From Trueperaceae bacterium (GTDB lineage: Bacteria > Deinococcota > Deinococci > Deinococcales > Trueperaceae): DNA of 60,973 nt. Both the position numbers and the translations under genes were made by a program. The notes under the pieces are model-generated. The model was not told the origin of the DNA. It made no database searches and saw nothing but the letters and a program-made list of their open reading frames with translations. The stretch covers positions 54,192-115,164 of the forward strand of contig PAMQ01000004.1 in the NCBI GenBank assembly GCA_002707365.1. Direction: 5' to 3'. Of the stretch, positions 54,113 through 60,973 are shown piece after piece (positions within the stretch are counted from its first letter, which is position 1; each line of letters starts with the position of its first letter).

Positions 54113-54961
54113 GTGGATCTAAGTATAGATGGGCAACAGCTAAACTTTATCGGCTCGCTTGCGATCATGTGGGGTTCTCGTGTTCTTGGGGCCATCATCA
54201 CCCTGGTTGTTGGCTGGGTAGCAGCTAGCTGGCTCGCTGGTCTTGTTAGGAAGGTTGTAGCAAGAGTGGACCGTGTTGATAACACCATTGGTGGTGTTAT
54301 GGCACGTGTAGTAAGAATTGCTGTCATAGTACTAACGCTTCTGGCTGTGCTTGACCGGTTTGGTGTTGAAACAACCAGCATAGTGGCACTTCTTGGTGCT
54401 GCTGGGCTCGCAATCGGTCTTGCTCTTCAGGGAGCATTATCCAATGTAGCTTCTGGTGTGATGCTACTCGGGTTACGGCCCTTTAAGTTGGGTGATGCAG
54501 TGGATGTCGGCGGCACTGTCGGAATAGTCGAGGATATTGGGCTATTCCTTACCCGGCTAAAGACTTTTGATGGAGTTGCTGTTTACTTGCCTAATTCTCA
54601 GATTTGGGGAAGTGAGTTGAAGAACTTTACGGCGAACGAAAATCGGCGTCTTAATCTCATATTTGGAATTGGTTATGCAGATGATGCCAATAGGGCACTT
54701 GAGATCCTTCAAGAAATCGTTGATTCAGACGATCGGATCCTAAAGGAGCCAGAACCCCTAGTCGTTTTCGAATCGTTAGGGGAAAGTTCAGTCAACCTTT
54801 TAGTGCGCCCTTGGGTACATCGTACAAATTTACTCAAAGTAAGATTCGATCTAACTCAAGCTGTTAAGGAACACTTTGATCGAGAGGGTATTTCGTTCCC
54901 GTTTCCTCAGACGGATGTTCACTTGATTCCGCAAAATCCTACACCCGAGGAATCCAATTAG
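54113..54961 (+). CDS. Small-conductance mechanosensitive channel, MscS family
   Basis: The 282-residue channel has three membrane segments. The pore helix GAAGLAIGLALQGALSNVASG is diagnostic, followed by the beta domain (FKLGDAVDVGGTVGIVEDI, YLPNSQIWGSELKNFT) and the C-terminal cytoplasmic domain. It opens under membrane tension to release solutes after osmotic downshock. Start is GTG with GGAGGAAAG upstream. Length is close to E. coli MscS (286). Confidence 0.95.
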   Translation: MDLSIDGQQLNFIGSLAIMWGSRVLGAIITLVVGWVAASWLAGLVRKVVARVDRVDNTIGGVMARVVRIAVIVLTLLAVLDRFGVETTSIVALLGAAGLAIGLALQGALSNVASGVMLLGLRPFKLGDAVDVGGTVGIVEDIGLFLTRLKTFDGVAVYLPNSQIWGSELKNFTANENRRLNLIFGIGYADDANRALEILQEIVDSDDRILKEPEPLVVFESLGESSVNLLVRPWVHRTNLLKVRFDLTQAVKEHFDREGISFPFPQTDVHLIPQNPTPEESN

Positions 54962-55085
54962 CTTCTTACTGAAAGGTCCCCCTAAGGCGCACTTCTTTAC
55001 AGCTGCAGAGTTGGAAAAAGAGACTCGTTATTAAGACGATGCAAGTCTGTATGTTTGAGCTATATTTACTCCTTAGATAATAGAT

Positions 55086-55781
55086 TTAAGGTGGGTTTTT
55101 GTCGAGAAGGTAAAAGAGGGCCCAGAGATCACGAATCTCGTACGTAACCGGTAATTCGAGGACGTTTTGATTACCAGTAGGATTGAACCAGCAGGTGTCG
55201 ATCCCGTAATCAATTCCCCCACGCATATCTGAAGTTAAGCTATCTCCAATCATAAGGACCTCGCTCTTTGCCGGTTGCTTTAGGGCCTCGAAAGCGGCAT
55301 CAAAGATACCAGGGTTTGGCTTGGCGACACCAATCTCGTCTGATACCACGATCCCCGTTATAAACGGTGCGATAGCTGAGGTAGTAAAACGTGGTCTTTG
55401 CACTTCGCGAAGTCCATTAGTAACTATTAGTAACTTACGGTCAACAGCTAATTCCTGCACAACTTCAAGGGCGTCATCGAGCAGGAACGTGGCTTCGGAT
55501 AGGTGATTTAAATAGGTAGCGTTGGCCTCAAAAGGGTCAAGGGGTAAACCTGTCCTTTCTAGAAAATGTTCAAAACGACTTACCTTGATGTCCTGCTGAA
55601 TAATCTCTCCCCGCTCAAAGGCTAACCAAAGACGACGGTTTACCTCGTTATAAACCTCAAAGTAATCAGCGTCGAAATGACCGTGTAGCTCAACAATTGT
55701 GCTTTTTAAAGCGCGATCTTGAGCTTGGTCAAAATCGAAGAGAGTGTGGTCAGCATCGAATAGCAGGAAAGGGTAACGCAT
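55086..55781 (-). CDS. HAD-superfamily hydrolase, YjjG-like (noncanonical nucleotidase)
   Basis: The protein has 231 residues from the ATG at 55781. Motif I is LLFDADHTLFDFD, motif II LIVTNGLREVQ, motif III Lys in GVAKPNPGIF and motif IV MIGDSLTSDMRGG. The combination of DADHTLFDFD with DSLTSDMRGG is typical of YjjG, a pyrimidine nucleotidase that removes noncanonical nucleotides. In-frame sequence further upstream overlaps the neighbouring gene and lacks family character. Confidence 0.87.
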   Translation of the reverse strand: MRYPFLLFDADHTLFDFDQAQDRALKSTIVELHGHFDADYFEVYNEVNRRLWLAFERGEIIQQDIKVSRFEHFLERTGLPLDPFEANATYLNHLSEATFLLDDALEVVQELAVDRKLLIVTNGLREVQRPRFTTSAIAPFITGIVVSDEIGVAKPNPGIFDAAFEALKQPAKSEVLMIGDSLTSDMRGGIDYGIDTCWFNPTGNQNVLELPVTYEIRDLWALFYLLDKNPP

Positions 55782-55830
55782 GATTGATGGTACCGTTTCT
55801 AGGTGCTTAATAGAGAGGTAACTGGGTCGA

Positions 55831-56175
55831 TTACCCAACCTCTCGTAAATCTTCCATGATTTGCCAACCAACACCCTCAGGTGTTTTTTCAAGGGCAGAT
55901 TGGAGTGTTTCTGCTAACCATGGGACTAATCGGGATGGCTCTTCGGTCGTTGGTGCAATGGTCAGCACAGTGAACTGGTAGAACTGTTGACTTGAGGTGA
56001 GGGTACCGTCATCAAAGAAGACAAAGGGTGCCCGGGGCATTTCATCAACAAGTATGTGGATGTCTGGATCGAGAGTAGCTGGGACATAGTTGGTTAGGGT
56101 TATCTCTAACTCGATAGGGTGCCAGAGATAACCCTGAAGGATCTTGGTTGCCTTACGGTCGATTCGAGTGGTCAT
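55831..56175 (-). CDS. Hypothetical protein between two HAD genes
   Basis: The roughly 114-residue protein, which I do not recognise, has no membrane segment or signal. The region ELEITLTNYVPATLDPDIHILV suggests beta strands and the C-terminal third (WLAETLQSALEKTPEGVGW) is helical. The ATG at 56175 overlaps the TGA of the preceding HAD gene by 4 nt (ATGA), so it is coupled to it. The layout suggests a small accessory or unrelated enzyme of the same operon. Confidence 0.65.
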   Translation of the reverse strand: MTTRIDRKATKILQGYLWHPIELEITLTNYVPATLDPDIHILVDEMPRAPFVFFDDGTLTSSQQFYQFTVLTIAPTTEEPSRLVPWLAETLQSALEKTPEGVGWQIMEDLREVG

Positions 56176-56783
56176 GTGATTAATACCTCTGGCAAGGCAA
56201 CGTCCCAATTCACCCGGAAAGTCTCGTAGTTAGGGATATGGATACCGGTAAAGCCTATATTGTTGCATGCAGAAATATTTATGTCGTTGTCGTCAATAAA
56301 TGCGACTTCTTCTGGTAGTACCCCAAGAACGTCAATTAGGTGAGTAAATGCTAGTGGATCTGGCTTGCGAACACCAATTTCATTAGAGAACACGAAGTTA
56401 CGCCGACTTATACGACTTAGACGAGGATCGTCTCTAACCTGATCACAAAGGACAGGAACATTATTAGAAAGCATTCCTAATAAGTAAGTGTCAGGGATAC
56501 CATTTAGAACCTTAAACATTTCTGGACGGTCAACAACGGAGCTAAGAAAGGTCTTTTTGAAAATACCTACGTCGCTTTCAAGACTCGAATGCTCGCTAAA
56601 GAGGCGATGAAAATTCTTCATATCAAAAGAACCAATCTCGAATTCTGCCATTAGTGGGAAGTAGGTCGATGCGATTTTCTCTTCCGTAACGCAGAACAGT
56701 TTCGCAAGATTACGAACCGCGCTACTGTCAAACGTTCCATTGGTAAACACCCCACCCCAGTCAAAGACAACCGCCCGGATCAT
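56172..56783 (-). CDS. HAD-superfamily phosphatase, subfamily IA
   Basis: The 203-residue protein has motif I VVFDWGGVF (nucleophile Asp, with Gly where phosphatases usually have the second Asp), motif II MLSNN, motif III Lys in GVRKPDPLAF and motif IV FIDDNDIN. The DxGG form occurs in YihX-like glucose-1-phosphatases and in epoxide-hydrolase N-terminal domains. Its start overlaps the ctaG stop (ATGA), placing it in the oxidase operon. Confidence 0.85.
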   Translation of the reverse strand: MIRAVVFDWGGVFTNGTFDSSAVRNLAKLFCVTEEKIASTYFPLMAEFEIGSFDMKNFHRLFSEHSSLESDVGIFKKTFLSSVVDRPEMFKVLNGIPDTYLLGMLSNNVPVLCDQVRDDPRLSRISRRNFVFSNEIGVRKPDPLAFTHLIDVLGVLPEEVAFIDDNDINISACNNIGFTGIHIPNYETFRVNWDVALPEVLIT

Positions 56784-57601
56784 GAGGTTTTAGGCCTTTG
56801 AGAAAACCAGGAGCTGCGTCGTCCCGAATGTCGTTCCTCTCGATACCAGCGGAAGAAAATGATTATGAAAGGAATACCATAACCAAACAGACTTAAAACT
56901 TTCATTAACGCACCGCCTACTGCCTGATCGTTCACCGGTGACAACCATATTTGAGGGGCTGCAGAATAAGTCTCATACAACGACTGGCCAGCAAAAGTCA
57001 CCATCCCAAATAACGGGAGTTGTAGGAGAGGAGTAGCGAATAAGTAGAGGAGTTGTACTAGGCCACTGGCTCTAGGTAACTCAGGTAGCGGGCTCATGAG
57101 AGGCCACCAGAATAATACTGAGATGCCTAAGAATATTAGATGTTCAACGTGGTGTAAGTTGGTGTTTTGAAGGGCGCTGTCGTAAATCACAGGAATATGC
57201 CAAACAGAAAAGAGAAGATTAAACAGTATCAGGGCTACTAGTGGTTTGGTAATAAATCGAGAAATTGGGGCAATTGCACTATTAAGGAGCATTGGGCGAA
57301 GTATCCAAGTGGGAAGTCCCCAGATAATTAGGCTTGCCACGCAGTAATTAACGATTAAGTGTTGTAGCATGTGGGCACTAAAAAGATACCGTTCTGCAAG
57401 ATCATGTAGGGGAGAACCTTCAGCCAAATACATTACCCCTATTCCAGCGTAGAAAAATAATGCCTTACGCCAAGGAACCGGCGCTGCTGGTGCTAGACGA
57501 GAGCGAAGGGGACCGATTAGTAAGGTATAGCTAAAGGCAAGTGTCAGTAGACCGCCAAGTAAGACTGGGTCTAGTTGCCAGGTAAGGAATAGATCGGGCA
57601 T
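56780..57601 (-). CDS. ctaG: Cytochrome c oxidase assembly factor CtaG (caa3 type)
   Basis: The 273-residue membrane protein has about seven segments and conserved histidines in FSAHMLQHLIVNY, WHIPVIYD and LHHVEHLIFLG, the CtaG_Cox pattern, where they probably bind copper for oxidase maturation. It follows subunit IV-cytochrome c by 162 bp, matching the Bacillus order ctaC-D-E-F-G. It is distinct from the Cox11/CtaG of proteobacteria. Confidence 0.9.
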   Translation of the reverse strand: MPDLFLTWQLDPVLLGGLLTLAFSYTLLIGPLRSRLAPAAPVPWRKALFFYAGIGVMYLAEGSPLHDLAERYLFSAHMLQHLIVNYCVASLIIWGLPTWILRPMLLNSAIAPISRFITKPLVALILFNLLFSVWHIPVIYDSALQNTNLHHVEHLIFLGISVLFWWPLMSPLPELPRASGLVQLLYLFATPLLQLPLFGMVTFAGQSLYETYSAAPQIWLSPVNDQAVGGALMKVLSLFGYGIPFIIIFFRWYREERHSGRRSSWFSQRPKTS

Positions 57602-57763
57602 GATAATTACGATACGTCAGCTGGCAAATTCAAAGCGTTTTGTTCGATCGAAGATGGGGCTATAGTGCCATTTGGCGTAGTTGCATTCATAAGAGGTTTA
57701 TAACGAGACCTATAGTGGGGCCATATGTACTGGCAAGGTTTCATACGAATCGTTAGTTGGGAA

Positions 57764-58834
57764 TTATGGTATTTGGCGGCTTTGTCGTAATTCATACACG
57801 TCCGAAGCCGAGAGGGACTTCTCACGAATCTTTGCGACTTCATTCGGGAGAAATGGACTAAACGTATTTAACTTTTCAAGATTTCCCCAGGAAGTGACAG
57901 CGTGATTTAGAGCCAAAGCAATATCCTCGTTAGAGACCATTTGACGCCCCGCCATAACACCATTATAGTTTTTGCCCAAAACTTCGATAGGTCCCTGGAT
58001 CCCAAAAAGAGGAACGTGGATAAGGTACTCGCGGCCACCACTGGAGTTATATATATTAGCTACGTGCTCCGCTAGAGGTGGGAAAACTCCAGGTAGTCCA
58101 AGGCCAGTATTTTGGTGGCAAGCTGAGCAATTTTCATTAAAGCTTTTAAGAGCTAAAGCACTATCGAAGTTAGCAACATTATTATGGCTGATTGGTTGCT
58201 TCGCTTCTTCTTTACTTTCATCTCCATTTTGTGCGGGCGTAGAAGAATTGTTAACTTCTGGACCTTGGTTTTTATGCAATTCAGGTAAATGAGGTTTGAA
58301 GTTGATATCAAAGCCACCGGTGTTGGGAGTTGGCGGGGTAATCTTGAGGGCACCTTGGTTCTTAGGGCGAGGAGTATCTAGGATTACTTGAAGTGGACGC
58401 GAATAACCGTCAGTTTCAATCGTGGCTATTGTCTCTTCCGAAATTTCGTGCGGAATGCCGTGCCCACCTGAATGCTCTTCATTGTGACTGTCCTTACCCG
58501 TAATTACTTCAGGTGCGTTGTGGTTAGCCCAAACTGGTAGCACGCTTCGAAGTGTGAATAGAAAACCAAGGACTACAAAGGTACCAAGAGCAAGAACCAT
58601 ACCGGTTGTGAAGAATCCGGAGTACGTGTTTTCATCGTCCTTGAGGTGCATGAAGATGGCTACGACAAGGTAGAATTTTAGTACTGAGAGTGCGATGAGC
58701 CAAAACACTAACCAGCCTGTTGAAAGCCAGTCGGGGCGCCATTGAATAGCTGCAAACTCAATGAACGTTATTACACCCAGGACAAGTGCAATCAAGGTGT
58801 AAGTTGCTACTGAACTTCCTTTGTGTTCACTCAT
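57764..58834 (-). CDS. Fusion of cytochrome oxidase subunit IV and a cytochrome c domain
   Basis: The protein has about 356 residues. Residues 1-105 hold three membrane segments typical of prokaryotic subunit IV (IWRPDW-like LSTGWLVFWLIALSVLK, VVAIFMHLKDD, LGFLFTLRSVLPVW). Then comes a roughly 120-residue charged, Pro/Asn-rich linker, and a c-type cytochrome with CSACH (C236, C239, H240) and a probable Met ligand in YNGVMAGRQM. In caa3 oxidases the cytochrome is normally fused to subunit II. I start at the ATG at 58834; a TTG at 58855 would extend into the subunit III gene. It presumably tethers an electron donor to the oxidase. Confidence 0.83.
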   Translation of the reverse strand: MSEHKGSSVATYTLIALVLGVITFIEFAAIQWRPDWLSTGWLVFWLIALSVLKFYLVVAIFMHLKDDENTYSGFFTTGMVLALGTFVVLGFLFTLRSVLPVWANHNAPEVITGKDSHNEEHSGGHGIPHEISEETIATIETDGYSRPLQVILDTPRPKNQGALKITPPTPNTGGFDINFKPHLPELHKNQGPEVNNSSTPAQNGDESKEEAKQPISHNNVANFDSALALKSFNENCSACHQNTGLGLPGVFPPLAEHVANIYNSSGGREYLIHVPLFGIQGPIEVLGKNYNGVMAGRQMVSNEDIALALNHAVTSWGNLEKLNTFSPFLPNEVAKIREKSLSASDVYELRQSRQIP

Positions 58835-58841
58835 GGGTAAC

Positions 58842-59450
58842 TCACGCGAACTCAACTAGGTAAATTACTGTAAAGATTACGATCCAGACGATATCTACGA
58901 AATGCCAATAGAGACCAGTAACTTCGAGGAATAAGGAATCCTTACTGGTCATTGGTTTTACGTAGGAGAGGATTAGAATTGATAGAAGCATCAGAACTCC
59001 TATGGTTACGTGTATACCGTGGGTTCCGGTGAGCACAAAGAATGTTGACCCGAATAGGTTCTGGTTAAGAGTGAGTCCTTCCTGAACAAACGTACTGAAT
59101 TCAAAAACTTGGAAGCCAAGAAAGATGGCACCAAAAAATGCGACTCCAAAGGTCCATAATCTGAAACGAGGTATGTTGCCAGAACGTAACGCGTGAAGCG
59201 CCAAAACCATTAGGAAACTGGACATTAGTAGTACGAAGGAGCTTACGGTGGTTATGGGAATGTCTAGTACATCGATAGGGAATGGACCCTGAAGGCTTCG
59301 TCCCCTATAGACTAGGTAGGTACCGATTAGCGTACCGAAGAACATGCAATCTGAGGCGAGGAACAGCCACATAAATAGCTTTAAATCCGGTAATGGACTG
59401 CTGCGATAGGCTTTTGGTGCAACGTGGCTGGTTGCTGAAGTGTCGCTCAT
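58842..59450 (-). CDS. ctaE: Cytochrome c oxidase subunit III
   Basis: The 202-residue membrane protein has five segments. Family motifs are FLASDCMFFGTLIGTYLVY, FVLTGTHGIHVTIGVL (with the conserved Glu/His region) and TGLYWHFVDIVWIVIFTVIY. It stabilises subunit I and helps proton entry. The ATG overlaps the TGA of subunit I (ATGA) and its own stop lies 7 nt before the next start, so this is one operon. Five rather than seven segments is normal for the caa3 group. Confidence 0.93.
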   Translation of the reverse strand: MSDTSATSHVAPKAYRSSPLPDLKLFMWLFLASDCMFFGTLIGTYLVYRGRSLQGPFPIDVLDIPITTVSSFVLLMSSFLMVLALHALRSGNIPRFRLWTFGVAFFGAIFLGFQVFEFSTFVQEGLTLNQNLFGSTFFVLTGTHGIHVTIGVLMLLSILILSYVKPMTSKDSLFLEVTGLYWHFVDIVWIVIFTVIYLVEFA

Positions 59451-60973
59451 GCGATTCCCTCTGACTCCGGATTAATGTGTTTGCCTCCTACACCTTCTAA
59501 TGCCCAAGCGTAACAACTCACTAAGAGAATTCCTAGAAGTAGTAGAGCTAGCCACCAATTGTCGTAAATGAAAGCATAGCCGCCGAAGAAAATAGCGATA
59601 GCGGCTATGAACGGGAACCAAGATTGACCTGGGATGTGGATGCCGGCTCCCCCGTATTCGGCCTGATGGTTGGCCTCAGCTTCAGCTTGGTGGTCCACAT
59701 CAGCGTGGACAGATTCTGGATACTTCTTAGCCCACCATGAGTCGAGAGATGTGACAACGGGATCTTTAACAAAGTTGTAGTAAGGGGGTGGTGATGTTGT
59801 ACTCCACTCGAGGGTACGCCCATCCCATGGGTCATTACCTGCTAGTTTGCCATTTCTAAATGCCTGAAAAATGCTAATTAAAAAGATTAGGGCTCCAACC
59901 GACATAATCCAGGTTCCTGCAGTAGATAGTTGGTTATAAATTTCCCAACCCAGACCTGCTTCATAACTCTGCACGCGTCGTGGCATCCCTAATAGACCCA
60001 CAAAATGTTGTGGGAAGAAGACTAGGTGAAAACCCCCAACTACGAGTGCAAATACCCATTTGCCAACTCGCTCGTTAAGTAGACGTCCGGTCATTTTCGG
60101 GAACCAGTAGTAAACCCCAGAGAAGAAGGCTAGTAAAGCCCCACCTCCCATAACGTAATGAAAGTGAGCGACCACGAAATAGCTGTCTTGCGCCTGGGCA
60201 TCGAAGGGAGGTAGGGCTAACATGATTCCTGTTATTCCCCCTAATGTGAAAGTTACTAAAAAGGCTAGAGCAAATAGCATTGATGTGGTGAATTGAATTT
60301 TTCCTCCCCAAAGTGTGGCCAGCCAATTGAACACTTTGATCCCTGTTGGAATACCTATCACCACGGTCGTCAGGGTGAAAGCAGCATTGACTACCGGACC
60401 TAGACCAGTAGTAAACATATGATGGCTCCACACAGCAAAACCAAGGAATCCGATGAAGATACCAGATAAGACAATAACGGCGTAACCAAAAAGAGGTTTG
60501 CGGCTGAAGGTTGGAATGACTTCGCTAATTACGCCAAAGGCTGGGAGGATAATTATATAAACCTCTGGATGGCCGAAGATCCAGAATAAGTGTTGCCACA
60601 GGATCGCCATTCCTCCGCCTGCTGGATCGTAGAAAAGCGTACCAAAGGTACGATCCATAAGGATTTGGAATAGGGCAATGGTCAATGGGGGAAAAGCGAA
60701 CACGATTAGGAACATCGTGATTAAGATCATCCACACAAAAGCTGGCATTCGGAACCAAGTCATGCCTGGTGCACGCATGCTGACGATCGTGACTATGAGG
60801 TTCATTGCAGTTACTAAAGTACCCACGCCACTTATTAGAAGGCCAACCATGAAGTAGTCAACACCATTACCTGGATTGTTCGATAGTGATGTTAGTGGAG
60901 CGTAAGCGAACCAGCCAACATCAGGTGCACCGCCGAAGATGAAGCTCGAAAGAAGTAAAATACCGCTGAAGGC
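59447..60973 (-). CDS. ctaD: Cytochrome c oxidase subunit I (N-terminus off window)
   Basis: About 508 codons are present and the gene continues past the right edge. Visible sites are GGAPDVGWFAYAPLT near the edge, WIFGHPEVYIIILP with the CuB His and cross-linked Tyr, WSHHMFTTG with the two CuB histidines, and AHFHYVMGGG with the haem a3 and haem a histidines. The GHPEVY motif marks an A-type enzyme. The C-terminus is extended with extra helices. It reduces O2 to water and pumps protons. Subunit II is expected just outside the window. Confidence 0.96.
   Translation of the reverse strand, partial: AFSGILLLSSFIFGGAPDVGWFAYAPLTSLSNNPGNGVDYFMVGLLISGVGTLVTAMNLIVTIVSMRAPGMTWFRMPAFVWMILITMFLIVFAFPPLTIALFQILMDRTFGTLFYDPAGGGMAILWQHLFWIFGHPEVYIIILPAFGVISEVIPTFSRKPLFGYAVIVLSGIFIGFLGFAVWSHHMFTTGLGPVVNAAFTLTTVVIGIPTGIKVFNWLATLWGGKIQFTTSMLFALAFLVTFTLGGITGIMLALPPFDAQAQDSYFVVAHFHYVMGGGALLAFFSGVYYWFPKMTGRLLNERVGKWVFALVVGGFHLVFFPQHFVGLLGMPRRVQSYEAGLGWEIYNQLSTAGTWIMSVGALIFLISIFQAFRNGKLAGNDPWDGRTLEWSTTSPPPYYNFVKDPVVTSLDSWWAKKYPESVHADVDHQAEAEANHQAEYGGAGIHIPGQSWFPFIAAIAIFFGGYAFIYDNWWLALLLLGILLVSCYAWALEGVGGKHINPESEGIA

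Noticed and set aside
1-60973. tRNA, rRNA, CRISPR arrays, insertion sequences or prophage genes
   Set aside because: I looked for GGTTCGAATCC-type arms, regular direct repeats, transposase motifs and phage structural genes on both strands and saw none that hold up.

Overview
The window is a gene-dense stretch of bacterial chromosome of intermediate GC content. AGGAG-type ribosome binding sites are common, as are GTG and TTG starts, and genes sit on both strands in short operons. I see no phage, transposase, CRISPR array, rRNA or tRNA. Lineage markers are mixed: a NucS/EndoMS mismatch endonuclease ending in a sliding-clamp motif, a FloA flotillin, and an aa3/caa3-type oxidase operon in the order I-III-IV-CtaG. 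NucS limits the likely hosts mainly to Actinobacteria, Deinococcota and a few others. An environmental Deinococcota-like aerobe is my best guess, held with low confidence.

Layout. 1-5372 (minus): the end of a nickel-pincer cofactor locus (larC, partial larE), an aldo/keto reductase and two MFS transporters. 5607-11930 (plus): a tight four-gene operon encoding a fatty acyl-CoA reductase, a glycerolipid (DHAP-type) acyltransferase, an alkyl-DHAP synthase and an SDR. This is the complete gene set of the animal peroxisomal ether-lipid pathway (FAR1, GNPAT, AGPS, DHRS7B/PexRAP) and the most striking feature of the window. 12135-17750: a 2-hydroxyacid dehydrogenase and a peptide/oligosaccharide-type ABC importer without ATPases. 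18001-22912: floA, a hairpin-rich non-coding stretch, a coiled-coil membrane protein, a nested 89-bp inverted repeat with a perfect 46-bp palindrome at its core, a cold-shock gene with a structured leader, a fatty-acid desaturase and an unknown protein.

23173-40269 is a housekeeping and metabolic mixture: pgi, an M20 peptidase, BKACE, an ABC exporter split by an in-frame stop, a DegT aminotransferase, an HpaI-type aldolase, a beta-carbonic anhydrase, an MFS transporter, a Gfo/Idh/MocA dehydrogenase, typA with a possibly sequestered start, an aldo/keto reductase and an aminotransferase. 40418-50208 carries nfo and what looks like a catabolic island. On the minus strand it holds an FAD oxidase, a degenerate Fe-S partner, a sugar epimerase, a UPF0261 protein and a creatininase-family amidohydrolase. 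On the plus strand it holds a cupin, a second epimerase and a second Gfo/Idh/MocA dehydrogenase.

50237-54961 has nucS, a PhyH-family oxygenase, an old-yellow-enzyme reductase, an FtsB/DivIC-like protein and an MscS channel. 55086-60973 (minus) is the oxidase operon: subunit I (running off the window), subunit III, an unusual fusion of subunit IV to a cytochrome c, and ctaG, followed by two HAD phosphatases flanking an unknown protein.

Across the window the chemistry is that of an aerobic heterotroph taking up and oxidising organic acids and sugar derivatives, with a lipid programme (fatty alcohols, ether lipids, desaturation, flotillin) concentrated between 5.6 and 21.8 kb. All functions are inferred from protein motifs read by eye. 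No database search was run.
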